Assembly: GCA_964020155.1 (NCBI GenBank)
Contig: OZ026562.1
Span: forward strand, 3,708,501 to 3,772,500
Origin: Chondrilla cf. caribensis
Taxonomy: Eukaryota; Porifera; Demospongiae; Chondrillida; Chondrillidae
DNA: 64,000 nt
Reading direction: 5' to 3'
Made by a program: the position numbers and the translations under genes. Numbering within the stretch: position 1 is the first letter of the stretch; every line of letters begins with the position of its first letter. Positions 10,986 to 61,973 of this stretch are shown piece by piece. The notes beneath the pieces are model-generated. The model did not search any database. It was not told where the DNA came from and saw nothing but the letters and a program-made list of their open reading frames with translations.

Positions 10986-12749
10986 GTTTACAGTATACAG
11001 TATGTAATACAGTATTTTTCCGGTTACCCATTTCCTACTTCCCGCCACTATACGAATGACATTAAATTAGACAAAACAAGTTACTAGTTCCTACCTTGTT
11101 TGGCGCTTGAGGAGAGGAGGCTCACATTGATAGGCTCATAACAACGATCACCATAATATACCCCTTGTGCATAGGCTCACTCACCAATTTCAGTTGAACC
11201 AACCCTTGCTGGCTGGGTTTCACTGAGGGAGGTTCAGAGAGGGGTGATCAAACATAAAAAAAACAGATACCCTTGGAAATAACAAATAAATAGATATAGG
11301 TCATCATCCACGCACTTACGAGTTGTCCGCCATTTTGAATTGACATGTAACCAGTCACGTGACGTGTAATTTGCGCCAATTGCGCTGTGGGCTTTGGAAG
11401 GACTCCTACCGTTCACACGCTGGATGTCAATGCAGTTGTAAGTGTGTAAACAGGGCTAGGAGTGGTTTACTCTGTTTAGAGGTCCTACAAGTAGCCAGGC
11501 AGTCTATGAGGGATATACCCTTCCTGCCACTTATAGACTCTGTATGTGTGTGCAAGTGTCAACGCTCGCATGCATGTGTGTGCATGTTAGTGCATGTGTG
11601 CGCTTGTGCATGTGTGTGTGTATATATATATATACATGCTAGTGCATGTGAGCCCACATATGGTAGCTGAGTACACACATGCGCATGCAATGTTGCTGTA
11701 ACTATTACACCCATGCAGCAGGAAGAAGGATACATTCCATATTATGTTACCATGGTTTGTCATTAGCCCACACAAATACTGGAGGAATTGAAGTCAGTGA
11801 ATGATGCAATCTAAATCTATTAAATTTATTGGATCAATCATTTCATAGAGACACACTGCCTAAAAACCAGATCATACTTATGAGCAATGAGACAGCTTGA
11901 ACATAACTGCATACAATATCACCTTAAAAGAGCACTACACAATGCCTGGCATATACTATCCTACACCCATGTATTCAAACAGAAACACACACAACACAAT
12001 AAACATAATATAATTCAACACACACATGTGCATGCACACACACGCACATACACACATACAATGCAATTTCAAAAAGACTTCACTACAGAGTGGAGAAGTG
12101 ATGGATAACACAAAAAACACACTGTGCCGGACCACATTTGGAAAAAGATTAATTTTGCTAGAAGAAATTCATATTGATGAATTATGCCATTCAGGTTATA
12201 GAAATTTCAAATAATAGTATAAAATCAGTGGAAATTTGATCTGACACAGTGATCGTATAACTTGTTTTGGATTTCCTCAAAGTTGTACATAACCTATATG
12301 TCTCGTAATGGAGTAATTTTAGGTGTCTCAATATAGGTGGTGTCTGATAATCAATGTTTCACTCTATTCAGGGATAATTTGTTCACTCCCACACTAAACG
12401 TGAGATTTCAAAACGCTAAGAGGAGAAATGTTTCACTTGGGCTTCTCTTCCACAACACATCCGATGTAGATGATGACCTCCACAGACACTCACTTGGCAA
12501 ATAAATACTGCAATGTGCACGTGGATAGGATATTTGCATCTATATACAGTCTCCGAATGGCTAAATCACAGCTACTGTAGTATCATCTATAGAAGATGTA
12601 CATGCATATTGAATTATGTACAGTATTACCCCAACTTGAACAAGAAATAGTCCACTGTCTCCTACACATCATTGGAGGCATTTTATTAAACAAGAATACG
12701 ATAGAATACCAATGGCAAACTGGTATAAGGGAAAATTCCCATTACGATA
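10986..12749. other. No gene seen; duplicated intergenic DNA
   Basis: No supported coding exon. Positions 11690-12050 are collinear with 28440-28860 downstream of gene 1 (shared words ATACTTATGAGCAATG, TGCATACAATATCACCT, GTATTCAAA.AGAAACA). At about 12316-12362 lies one degraded end of the MITE family that is intact at 31792-32160, with AATATAGGTGG and AATCAATG words. Confidence 0.55.
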
Positions 12750-13010
12750 AGTACCATATGGGATTAGAATGATTAGCTTGAGAAACAGTACTAGTTCTGT
12801 TTGCATGAAATTTACATACTTTTAGGTAGAGAAAGGTGGATATGCGACATGGGATTGGAATGTATATGGCCACTACTAGAAACAGTTTTGTGAACATGGA
12901 ATTTCCTTAAGTAGAGGAAGGAGGATATGTGATCTACATGGGATTGGAATGTATGGTCAAGTTACAGATAGATTCTGTTAAAATGAAATTATAACATATA
13001 AGGAAGGTGG
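12750..13010. repeat. Tandem repeat of about 91 bp immediately upstream of gene 1
   Basis: Three units are marked by CATGGGATTGGAATG-type words at about 12756, 12848 and 12937. Each is followed by an AGAAACAGT/AGATTCTGTT word, a GAAATT word and a GTAGAGGAAGG-like word. The array ends about 30 bp before the gene 1 TATA box, so it lies in the proximal promoter. No equivalent is obvious upstream of gene 2. Confidence 0.6.
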
Positions 13011-13039
13011 CAGCAAGTGGGAGCAGTACAATAGCTGCA

Positions 13040-13050
13040 TATATATAAGG
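13040..13050 (+). promoter_or_regulatory. TATA box of gene 1
   Basis: TATATATAAGG lies 54 bp before the gene 1 ATG. The following leader (CAGAACACT...CAAGGAA.ATAAA) aligns with the leader of gene 2, whose TATATAAAGG sits 56 bp before its ATG. Conservation of box, spacing and leader in both paralogues supports a genuine core promoter. Confidence 0.65.
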
Positions 13051-13104
13051 TTCAGAACACTGCACAAGGAAAATAAATTGTTCGTTTATGCTAACTAGGA
13101 TACG

Positions 13105-26597
<13,493 letters not shown>

Positions 26598-27080
26598 AGG
26601 TGTTCTGATTCCTGTATGATGACATGATCAAATGTTTCAGTAGTAACAAGAGTGAACATGTATGCTATGTAATCTGCTGCAATTATTATCTTAGAGCATA
26701 AATTTAACGCTATTAAGTACATTACCCTGGATTGTATTATAATACTAAATATTGTATTGATCATGTTATCACTCTCCAATTTAGAAATGATATAGTGTGT
26801 GAAATTGCTCTCTGTGAAAAATGGCTACCAACAGCCACAATGTATATTGCATAAGCATGTATAATATTATAGCCACGTATGTAGATCACCATTGATTGTA
26901 TACGTATATACAGTATATATAATTATGTTTTCTGTAAATGATACCTTATATATTATTCAGTATACATCATTCTAATATCGTATATGGATTCCTACTTCAA
27001 CAATCAGATGCTTGACAGCTATGGTCACGGCTTAGGCTACAAGTGCAAGTATAAAAGTCCCATATTACATCCTTCGATCA

Positions 27081-27440
27081 GATAGGTCACGATGGTGCAG
27101 TGATTATGTGACACAGTCTCTAGGCTCAAGGTGGGGTGGTTCAATCCGTGATTTACACTTGCTCAAAAGTGTAAAAAGTAACCTTAACACCCCGGCCTGG
27201 TGGTCAGTCGCAATGCTCTACAAAGAACCATATGCATACGGGTAGAAAGGGGGCTTTGAGACTCGCATACTACCATTCTGCATTTGTGAAATGGCCAAGT
27301 ACATAGGTTCTGTGTAAAAATCTACATGAACCTGCCCATGGATGTGTTCAACCCTGAGTGGGTGACCATCTACAATTTCTTTTTGAATTATGCGCACAAA
27401 GATACACATCATTATTATTATTATTATTATTATTAAGTAA
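27081..27440 (+). mobile_element. tRNA-derived SINE-like element with (ATT)n tail
   Basis: A-box-like TGGTGCAGTGATTA at 27093-27106 and a B-box match GGTTCAATCC at 27138-27147 have RNA polymerase III spacing. A unique body follows, ending in (ATT)n at about 27413-27437, which is a typical SINE layout. A related 3' body fragment (GTGTTCAACC...GTGTGACC) lies at about 6708-6760. Confidence 0.6.
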
Positions 27441-28193
27441 TCACCATGCTAGATGTACAGCAATATAGGCCATGCAAGCCAGAATGCATGACAGTGTGTG
27501 AGACTGATATTGATATTACATATACAAGTTATAGGTACACAATAAAACTACAATATCATTTAGTATTGCTGGAGTACTTTGAAGTTGCGGGGTGATGGTC
27601 TAACTCCAAGCTCAATATTATGTGTTTAGAGTGTCTATGATATTATGTATGCATTGAGTGTTCTGAGTGCCAGTCAAATACAAGTCAATGTTGTTGCAGT
27701 TAACGATTGTTTTCATAACAAAACCTACCTATTCGACAGCAACAGATTACCTACATCATTACGTCAAATGTATACATGTGTAGTAATGATGATGGATGGT
27801 GTAAAATATTAGATGACAGTGAACAGATAATTGAGATAATATAAAATGCATGCTGCTTGAAATCGAAACATACGTACATACATAATGTACGTACACATGC
27901 ATGGACTGTACAATGTGATTGCATTCTTGTGTGTTAATCATAATAAATTTCCATAAATAATTCCCATAATATTACTTATGATTATATTTTGCAATCTGAA
28001 ACTTGCATGCACATTGTCCACTTGTTTGTTGCCAAATCTTCTTCATTCATACACTAGACTGAATTAGAAGTTCTCTCAGACTGTCACTAATTACAGAGGG
28101 TCTACATCTAAAGATTAGTCAACAGCTCCCTACAATGAGTGGAATGGTCAAGGATGTAGTACACACTTCTTACATTAACATGTCAGGTTATCA

Positions 28194-28391
<198 letters not shown>

Positions 28392-30046
28392 CACATAGAG
28401 ACAGACAATACACATGAACAATCTGGACATACACATGCATCTTATGAATTTGTGCAATATTGTTGTACTACGTTGCCCTTAGCAAAGCATCTCAACTATT
28501 AGACGCTACATGTAAGGGGATACATTCCCTATCTCATTCCAAATGGTTTACAATTAGCCAACACAACAATTGGAGGAACTGAAGTACAGTTAAGGATGAT
28601 TATGACCAAATCTATCTATGGTGTCAATCATTACATGCCCAAATAAAGACAGATGTACATTGTCTAATAACGTACCATACTTATGAGCAATGGGATTTAT
28701 GAGATAGCTTGTACATACGTAGCTGCATACAATATCACCTATTAGACACCTTGCCTGACATACGGATACTAACCTACACCTGTGTATTCAAAAAGAAACA
28801 AACATAACGTGCACAATACACACACGTGTGCGCACACATACACACTATGAACTTAAGAACTCGTATCTCAACATTACACCCTGCAGAAAGGGGATACATT
28901 CCCTATTTTACTCCCATGCACAGTTTGCAATCAGCCCACACAATTTGAGATGCCATGATATATTTGATACATACCATTGATGACATCTCATCTCCAATGT
29001 CTGCCGGCCATGTGTTTTTCAAGACAGGTCTTCAAATGGTTGTGTCCAGCACAGTTGCTGGAAGTAGCTATTGTTGACAACTTGTTTCAATTTGTTGTTA
29101 TGAACAACTTATTGTCCAACACATTAAATCAAGAACCACCTACGTAGTACACAATATGTACTATTACATATGCAAGGTTCGAACATGATGATTCATAGAT
29201 GTTATGCTACTGATTGACACCATACTACATGTAGGTTATCGGAATGACAACGATGAGTGCAACTTTCTTCCCAACTTGCTAACCTACTGATCGTGCAATT
29301 GCGCTGATGGAAAATAATGTCAGAGATTCATAAATGAAACCTAAAGTTATCTATTGGGCTAAACACCAATACATACCATGATATACACATGCACAAAACA
29401 CATACACGTGCAATCACACACCCAAACAAATGAACTCACACACATAATAATATTATCTGTAATGATGAGAAAACATCAAGCACATTGTATTGCAGTTATC
29501 ATGATGTCCTTATTAAAAAAATTGTTGCAGCTGTGTTTGGCCTGAAACTGCCACTTCTCTCCATTTTTCATCTCTGAAGCCTTTGAAAATGTTCCCGTGT
29601 CAAAATGCCTGCCATTCACACGGGCCATAATGCTTCCGGATCGAATTTCGTTTTAGGGTCATAGGAAGCCTGATACGTCTCCAAGAGCAGGTCCTGGAGC
29701 ATTTTTGTGGTACTTACAATCTGCCGCAATGGTATTGAATGAGTGATCTATTGACGATTGAGGTTCAGAAAGTGAACTGACATAAATACAACACAATGAA
29801 CATACACATATACACAGTACACACATGCAAAACACATACATATGTTCAAGCTTATGGATTCGTGCCATGTCGCTGTACTCGGTTGTCCTTAGCACAAGTA
29901 TCTTAACTATTACACTCTACAGGAAGGGGGATACATTCCTTTATTTATTCCCATAATTTGCAATTAGCCCACACAATTACTGGAGGGACTGGAGTACTGA
30001 GAATGATGCAGACACATTGCCTAATAACCTAATCACAAACAATGGT

Positions 30047-30169
<123 letters not shown>

Positions 30170-30402
30170 ACACCTTCAGAGACCAGTTACGTCACTCATT
30201 GTGGACTATCACGGAAAAGATGGTCTGACAGAAATGATTTTCCTATAGGGACAAATTTTGCCGAAAAATAGTCCCCGACAATCCAAATGTTTCCAAAAGA
30301 TTTGGTCCGTGTAATTTCCATAAAATTTGCTCATCACATATTGTAGGTGAATTGCTCGTCACGTGTACATCTGTAAAGAGAAGGTTATATTCGATCTCGC
30401 AG

Positions 30403-30572
30403 ATCTTACTCCATCCCCAAAACATCCCAAGACATCACCACTATACCACTGAATCAGAAACTGAATATGCATACTGAGGATATGGAGATGTTGAAGAATG
30501 GAGACTTGCTCCACTTTTTTACTGGAACTGATATTCCGGTGAAAGGACAATCGAAGAGCAAGATTTGGACAG
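30403..30572 (+). CDS. Unassigned exon-like fragment upstream of gene 2
   Basis: Between a TCGCAG acceptor and a GTACCG donor lies a 170-nt open frame: SYSIPKTSQDITTIPLNQKL, then NMHTEDMEMLKNGDLLHFF and TGTDIPVKGQSKSKIWT. The composition is protein-like, and both splice sites agree with one reading phase (1 at each end, a symmetric exon). The family is not recognised. It does not match the gene 1/2 modules. Confidence 0.35.
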
Positions 30573-30627
30573 GTACCGTACCCCATACTTTGAAACTCGG
30601 AGTCGACTATTGACTAAATTAGTGTCA

Positions 30628-30662
30628 ATGATGGGTAGCAACGTCGAACGAAGCGTTCAGCA
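30628..30662 (+). CDS. Possible first exon
   Basis: ATGATGGGTAGCAACGTCGA begins a short frame (MMGSNVERSVQ) ending exactly at a consensus GTAAGT donor. It could be the first coding exon of an unidentified transcript. Nothing downstream before gene 2 clearly continues it. Confidence 0.2.
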
Positions 30663-31367
30663 GTAAGTCGTCCCACCGATGGTAATGGGGCACCATCGCA
30701 GCATGTATTGAAATGCCAAACTTGCACAAAGGTTACCTGTGGTTCACACGCGATCCGTTAAAAGAGCACTTACTTTTCGATTCCTCCTGTCGAAAATATT
30801 CGGACTACATCACTACTGAGTATCTTAAAACAATTTAAATAATAATTGCCAACTTTTCAGCATCACAATTTTGCGATTTTCTTTGCCGAAGAGCAGGATT
30901 CGCCAATCCGTCGTTCGGGACACCAAATAGTCGGCCATCATGACGTCCATTTGGAAGACATTTTTAGATGATGTCACTAAACTACGTCATCGATTACTAT
31001 GAATACTATTAACAACCTCGATTCGCGTCTTTGCTCGTGTTGGCCTTCATTCGTATACGAAGTCGGAGGCTCGATCGGCGGAGGTTATAAAAAGTACTAT
31101 ATTGTTATATTTTTTGCATGCAAGTGGTTCAATATGATTTCACATATACTTATATATGTCATATTATGTAGATTGTCGTTATTATTATAACAATTATAAT
31201 AATATTATTATAGTAACCATGAAAAATCAATGTCTCTTCACCCTCACAACAATATATGCTATACATGCGAGGCATCTGCACTGTGTGCACACTAGTTATA
31301 CTGTATTATGCGACTGAATGGTTAATATGTGAAACATGCAGGTCAATTTACATGGATGTTACCTGCA

Positions 31368-31377
31368 TATATAAAGG
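31368..31377 (+). promoter_or_regulatory. TATA box of gene 2
   Basis: TATATAAAGG lies 56 bp before the gene 2 ATG and is followed by ACAGAACACT and CAAGGAACATAAA words shared with the gene 1 leader. See 13040-13050. Confidence 0.65.
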
Positions 31378-31433
31378 ATACAGAACACTTCGCAAGGAAC
31401 ATAAACTTGTTCCTTTATGCCAGTTCAGACACG

Positions 31434-55292
<23,859 letters not shown>

Positions 55293-56035
55293 AGGTGTTC
55301 TGATTCCTGTATGATGACATGATCAAATGTTTCACTAGTAATAAGAGTGAACACTACTATGTAATCTGCTGCAATTATTATTATCATTATCATAGAGCAT
55401 AAATTTAACACTATTAAGTACATTAGCTTGGATTGTATTATTATACTAGATAGTGTACTGATCATGTTATCATTCTCAAATTAATTAGTAATGTGTGAAA
55501 TTAATCATAACCAGTTGTACATAATATCAATTAATCAATCAATTATTAGATTGCCACATGCACATCAGCACTAAGGCACTAAGGCAAAACTGCCGCACAT
55601 CAAAAGTACATAGCTAATGGTACAATCTTACATAATCATCTCGCATAATCAAAAATAAATAGTCAGTTCAGCAAGTAACAAACAATCAGGAGGTCTTGCT
55701 TCATTACTCAAACCGAGCAGTCCCCATCTTCACAATGCTCTTCAAAATTGATATATGATATACACATATAATATTTATGGCTATGCATAATAATATTATA
55801 AACATAATATAGTATAACTATATAAATTACGTATAACACCGCACTATGGCTACAGTACGTAGATTACGCTCATGTTCGTAATTCCACTTCCATTTTGGAG
55901 AGCGGGTAAATTGCAATTGGAATAAAATTTGGGAAATATAGTCTTCAGTGCTATTAATTTATTGCATTTCGACATCTTTATATTATAGATATTATTAGAG
56001 TACAGTAAATCTAATCGCCACAGTGTGCGTATATC
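55293..56035. other. Intergenic region, gene 2 to ankyrin gene
   Basis: The first 200 bp is the family 3' flank shared with gene 1 and the relic. The remainder is AT-rich, with no exon or structured element that I can support. The proximal promoter of the ankyrin gene must lie here; no TATA box is obvious close to its ATG. Confidence 0.5.
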
Positions 56036-58879
56036 ATGTCTTTCTCTCTTTTGAACGCGTGTCAGTCTGGAGATATCGATAGACTGAAGGTTCTATTGAA
56101 CAGTGGCTTAAACCCTAATGGCATTGTCGAAGGGAGGACACCTTTAACCTTAGCAGCGTACCACGGACAAGAAGGCGCGGTGTGCTATCTACTCGACCAC
56201 GGGGCTAGTGTTGATAGGAAAGACGGTTGGGGGAGAACAGCGCTCCACGAAGCCTGTGAGACGGGACACGCAGCCGTTGTACAGACGCTGTTGCTCAAAG
56301 GAGCGGATATCGAGTGTGTGAACGATGAACACGAGACCCCACTGATTTTGGCCGCTTCTCGTGGGCACGAGCTCATCGTCAAAGGTCTCATCCTCGCTGG
56401 CGCCTGTATCAATCGAAAGAATAAAGCGGGCAACACGGCTCTTCATTGTACTGCTTCTCACAACTTTACACATTGTGGTATTCTCCTGGCAGAAGCGGGT
56501 AGTGACGTGGATAGCAAGAATTCTAACGAACAAACACCTTTAGATTGTGCTTCCAAGGAATTCAAAGAGGCTGTTTCACAAGCTCTGTCATTCACCATCA
56601 AGAAAACCATTTGTGTCATTGGTAATGCCTGCAGTGGGAAGAGCACCCTCATTGCTTCCCTGCAAAGTGAGAACGCCGCAACTCTCACTAAGGTCTGCCA
56701 CTGGTTGTTTGGAGTGGAGGACATTCGGGAGCGTACTGCTGGCATTGAGCCCATCTCGCATACAAGCAAGAAATATGGGGACGTTGTTTTATTCGATTTC
56801 GCAGGACAGCATGAATATCACGGTCCACATGAGATGTTCCTGGAATCGTTTCTCTACAACAGTGGATCCACAGTGACCATCATTGTCCTCGTAAAAGCAA
56901 CAGAAGACGAGTCTTCTATCTCACAGCAGCTCACGTACTGGCTGAGCCCTTTTTCCAGAATGTGTACCTCGGCACATCCGGTGCGAGTGATCGTTGTTGG
57001 GAGTTTCATGGACAAAGTCAAATCCACTAAACAAGCAAAGCAAAAGTTTGAGCGTTGCTATCAAGCCGTTTGTCAGGAGATGAACGAAAAACCTGTAATA
57101 TTCCAAGGTTTGTGCTTACTTAACTGCCGTCAGCCATATTCCGCAGGTATAAAGCAATTGTCGGAATATTTGGATCAAATACCAATACCCCAATACAAGG
57201 CTGTCGACACGTCATACAGTATTTGCTGGATAATTGCACGCATTCGTAATTCCTTGAAGCAGAAAGCCCTCCACCTGCATGATTTTGAGGAGTGGATAGA
57301 GGGAAACACCACTAACCTTCCCAAGAAAATGCCACCAGCCGAAGAAATCTGTTGGGACCTTTCAGCTACAGGCCACTTTCTATACCTTCCAAATAAGGAA
57401 GACGCACTGAGGAGTTGGCTCATATTGGATCTACCAGCTATTCTTCACAAAGTGTACGGCACACTCTTTTCTTCTTGCAAGGAGATGGTTGACGAATTTG
57501 GTCTCCTCAGTTGTCACGACCTACCAAATCTATTCCCAATGTTTGAGTCTGAAATGATACACAGCGTTCTCATCAGTTTGAAATTTTGCATCGAAGTTGA
57601 CAGCTCGTTCCTCAGAAGAGACACACCCGACCAAATAGCCGAGAGTGCATACTCTAGTACCTGTCTCTTCTTTCCGGCTCTTGTATCAGCGAAACCCTCA
57701 GATGTCTTTTCAAGCACTGGTGATTCAGAGGTCCTCAATAATGCTATCTGCTGGCATCTACAGACTGATGCCAAACATTTCATATCTCCCCGGCTCCTAC
57801 AGACAATCATTCTCCAGGTAGCAGCTCGTCACATAGTCCGTCGCAACCCTAAGCACCAGAAAACCATGGACCACTGCTACAGCACCTGGTATAACGGGAT
57901 CTTCTGGCATTCGCGTCAAGGAGTTGATGTAGCAGTTCAAATCACCGATAACACTTTGATCCAGGTGATCGGGAGAACCACATCCGATGATGATGATGAT
58001 CTTTTCCATTATGTTTCGGAAGTGGGACAGGATGTAATTGATACAGTTCGTCAACTGTCGCCAAGCCTGTCAGCGTCCACCTACATCATCCGCACATCCG
58101 ATCCCAGAGGTCTATTGAAGAATCCCAAATCCACGCCCGTCCAAGATATGATCCCACTGGATGTTATCCTGAGAAGTGGCAAAGACCAACAGCCACCCTG
58201 TGTGGACAAGAGTGAATTCGAAGGTTCCACAGCAAAGCCTACCACTGCAGTATTTATGAGGGCACAAACCGATAGAAGTGTTGTTGAAAAGCTTTGCTTC
58301 AAGAAATCAACTGCTGATGGTGAGTTTAGAGTGTCCATTTTCAAGCAATTATATTGTATGATGTACTTCTATTATGTACATTATTTATGTTGCATGGCGA
58401 TGGACAGTCCTTAAGGGGAAGCCCCTCAGCCATCCCCCCAAGGACTGACTTTCAATTTGTTAAATGAGTGTTTTTACTCATGTTTTGTATTTTCAGAACC
58501 CAGACATACAGATCTGTGTCCAACGACACCTTTGTCTGAAAATGGAACTCGGATTACGAAATCAGAGAGGACACCCCTATTAGCCACACCTACGTTCAAA
58601 GAGGTGGAAGCTCAAGTGATACGTCACATTGCTCCCGACTGGCAAATTGTCGGTGCCCATTTGGGAATAGAAATGTCCATTTTGAGGATCATAGAAGCAG
58701 ACAATCCTCGCAGTGTGGAGCGGTGCTGTTGTCAGATGTTCCTCAGGTGGTTGTCACATGACGCGGGTACAGGAAGTGAACCGAGGACGTGGAAATCGGT
58801 CCTGATTGCTCTGAGAACAGTCGGATATTGTACAGTGGTTGGTGACATCGAGAGAACATTGAATGTCCACATTTCCTGA
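56036..58879 (+). CDS. Ankyrin-ROC-like GTPase-death domain protein
   Basis: Two exons, 56036-58319 and 58497-58879, encode 888 aa. Residues 1 to about 175 form about five ankyrin repeats (GRTPLTLAAYHGQEGAVCYL, GRTALHEACETGHAAVVQTL, NTALHCTASHN). Then comes a ROC-type GTP-binding domain: P-loop GNACSGKST at 196-204, DFAGQ at 254-258, and VVGSFMDKVKS in place of the NKxD base-recognition motif. The middle third (about 390-760) is COR-like by position only. The C-terminus (about 800-885) has a death-domain pattern (VIRHIAPDWQIVGAHLGI, VERCCCQMFLRWLSHD, TWKSVLIALRTVG). The order is that of DAPK1 downstream of its kinase, but no kinase is present. A cytosolic switch or scaffold in death or immune signalling is likely from family knowledge. 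The ATG is the first in frame and starts directly at the first ankyrin helix. The intron carries a GT..AG pair in phase 1. Confidence 0.88.
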
Positions 58880-59239
58880 CTGTACTCGGGCTCACTGTGT
58901 TGACTATACTGTAATTGTATTTTTATACAATGTTCATATACTGTAATTACATTTTGATGTTTGGTATTATAGTTTTTCAATTTATGCCATTAGTTTTGGT
59001 TTAATTATCCACATGTTATTATTAGTGACAATGCAATTTGTATAATAATCTTATCCAAATTATTGTGAAACATTCTTGTACATTAATATTAATTACATGC
59101 AGTTAGCATAATAATTATTATATGTATTAATATGACCTGTTAATATGCAATTGAAATTCAATTTTAACTATATACATTATATTGCATGCACTGTGCACAT
59201 GCTCTGTATTAATGATCATTAAACAATCCGCATGATCAT
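58880..59239. other. AT-rich 3' flank, nothing seen
   Basis: Very AT-rich DNA after the ankyrin gene stop. It probably contains the 3' UTR. I see no exon, RNA gene or clear repeat. Confidence 0.5.
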
Positions 59240-60870
59240 CTGTGAATGCGAATGCTCCTTGCATAGCTCATGGGAGAGGGGGCGTGTCCACCTGATAATT
59301 CAGCCAGACCTAGCTGTGGATGTGAACTAAGTTATGAAGCAATCCCCATCTCCATATGTAGTCTCTAACCTTAGCTACATTCAGAGGTGCTTAATTTTTT
59401 CAATGTATGGGAGAGTATGCATAGGAGAAAATGCTATAAGCACCTTATTGCATAGCTCATGGGAGATGGGGCATGTCAATCTGATATTTTCACCAGACCT
59501 AGCTGGGGATGTAAACCAAATTATGAAACAATTCCTGTCTCCATGCATGTTTCGTAACCCCATTATTAAAAATGATGTTAGGGGCCAAATTCTGGTCCTA
59601 GCACCACACTTACGTAATGTATATATGGGAGTGAAGAGGAGATATAAACACTAAACACCTTTTTACATAACTAATGGGAGAGGGTGTACCAACCTGATAT
59701 TTTTACCACAACTAGATGATGGCATGAACTAAATTCTGAAATAATTCCCATCTCAATAGGTGCCCGTAACCTTAGTTACATTTGGGAGTGCTTAATATTA
59801 TTACATGTATAGGAGAGAATAGGAGTATAAATGTTAAGCACCTTCTTGCATAACTCATGCAAGAGGTGGTATGTCAACACAATATGTTTAACACAGCTAC
59901 ATAGATGGAGATGTTGTCTAAATTCTCAAAAAAAAACATCATAGTATGTTGCCCATAACCTAAACTAAATCCAGAGGTGCTTAATATTATTTCAATGTAT
60001 GACAGAGAATAGGAGAATAAATGCTAAACAGCTAAGGCTTGCAAAATTTGTGGGAGAGGGTACATGTCAACTTGATAATATCACCAGACCTGGCTGGGGG
60101 TGTGAACTAAATTCTGAAACAATCCCCGGCCATCTCAGTATTTGGCCCATATTCTTAACTACATTCAGAGACGATTAGTAATTTTCAATGTATGGGAGTG
60201 AATAGGAGAATACACACTATAAGCACCTTCTTACATAGCACATGGGAGAAGGTGTGTGTCAAGCTAATAGTATTACCAGACCTAGCTGATGGCATGAAAT
60301 GAATTCTGAAACAATCCACATCTCAGACATGGCCCGTACGTAACCTTAGGTACATTCGAAGATGCTTGTTATTTATGTATGGGAGTTAATAGGTGAAATA
60401 TACGCTAGACAACTTCTTGCATAACTCATGGCCAGGGAGAAGTTGTGTCAAATTGATTTTATTACCAGACCTGACTGGGGATGTGAACTAGATCATGAAA
60501 CAATCTCCATCTCAGTATGTGGCCGTATAACCTTAGCTATATTACTAGGAGGTGCTTAATAATTGTCTTAATGTACATGTGGGAGAGAATAGGAGAATAA
60601 AGGGGGCGTGTCAACCGTATATTAATACCGGACCTAGCCTGGGATGCTAAATTTAAATGACTTGTGAAACAATCCCCATTTCAGTATATGCGGCCCGCCC
60701 ATAACCTTACTGCATTCAGAGGTGCAGGCTCAGTATATTTTTCAATGCATACATGGGAGAGAATAGGAGGATAAATGCTATATAAGAACTAGTACTTTCT
60801 TGCATAACTCGTGGCAGAGGGGGCGTGTCAATCCAATATCAATATTAATACCAGACCTAGCCAGGGATAC
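59240..60870. repeat. Satellite-like array in inverse orientation
   Basis: About nine diverged monomers of the 1-10 kb family appear here as the reverse complement (CATAGCTCATGGGAGAGG, ACCAGACCTAGCTG, AGAGGTGCTTAAT, CAATGTATGGGAGAGAATAG). Spacing is about 170-200 bp. No coding exon. 60.87-61.11 kb is AT-rich 3' UTR or flank of the minus-strand receptor gene. Confidence 0.75.
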
Positions 60871-61109
60871 ATATGTATTATAACAATACTATTATAGTAC
60901 AATAATAATTTGTACTTCCTACAAAAATAACTAGTATTAATAACACATATAGAAACAACCGAAAACAAAATTGCATACGTGTACGATAATGAATGCTGCA
61001 GATTTATCACAATGCATAGTGATTGTGTATCTTATCTTTGATACATACGTGGACACAAACCAATGTAAGTGGTATCAGTTCAGTATATGCTGACAAGTAA
61101 CTGCAGTGA

Positions 61110-61499
61110 TCATAATTGAACATAATGTGATGGAACATTAACATTTGCATTAGTGATGGGCAAGAGCTCAACATCTACATCATTATAGCTCGAATAGCTG
61201 CAATCTGAATATTCATCATCCTTGTCATCGGGGTTACTTCTTTGATATACTGTGTCCACGTCAGGAGGAACAGTGGATAAGCTCTCTTCTGTTAATTCTG
61301 GAGGTTGTAGATGAGTGCGGTCAACAACTCTCTAAAATGAGTGTGTGGATGAGAAATGCATATAATCCCTGTGCATACATTAAGTATGTGTTTGCTTGTG
61401 GTGTGTGTGTGTGTGTGTGTGTGCATGTGTTTTATGTGTGTGTGTGTGTGTGTGGAGAGACAGAGACAGAGAGAGAGTGAGAGAGCGAGAGAGCGAGAG

Positions 61500-61553
<54 letters not shown>

Positions 61554-61887
61554 AGGGAGGGAGGGAGGGAGGGAGAGAGAGAGAGAGAGAAAATATGTGT
61601 GCATTTGTGTGAGTGTGTTGCAAATCCTAAAAACAATAACTCACATGACCCCTCTTTCTCTTTGAGGAACAACAACAAAATGTTGCAATGATCCCAATGC
61701 TAATAATCACAAAACACACCACCATTCCCACTGACACTGATCCTATGATGAGAAACTCATTCTTGTCAACTTCTTGAATATAAGTGGTGTTAATTGAATG
61801 ACTACCTACAGTTGTGGGGTGGGATAATATCACTGATTGTTCATATATCATCCTAAATAGTTAACTTATATCGGCATCAATCACACA

Positions 61888-61973
<86 letters not shown>

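Noticed and set aside
27081..27160. A functional tRNA gene
   Set aside because: A- and B-box-like words are present, but no cloverleaf with acceptor stem can be drawn; the (ATT)n-tailed context fits a SINE.
27759..27941. Short minus-strand frames in the composite repeat
   Set aside because: They recur with every repeat copy, vary in frame and show no domain.
61356..61691. Arg-Glu-rich frame over the purine tract
   Set aside because: Translation of (GA)n; located in an intron of the minus-strand receptor.
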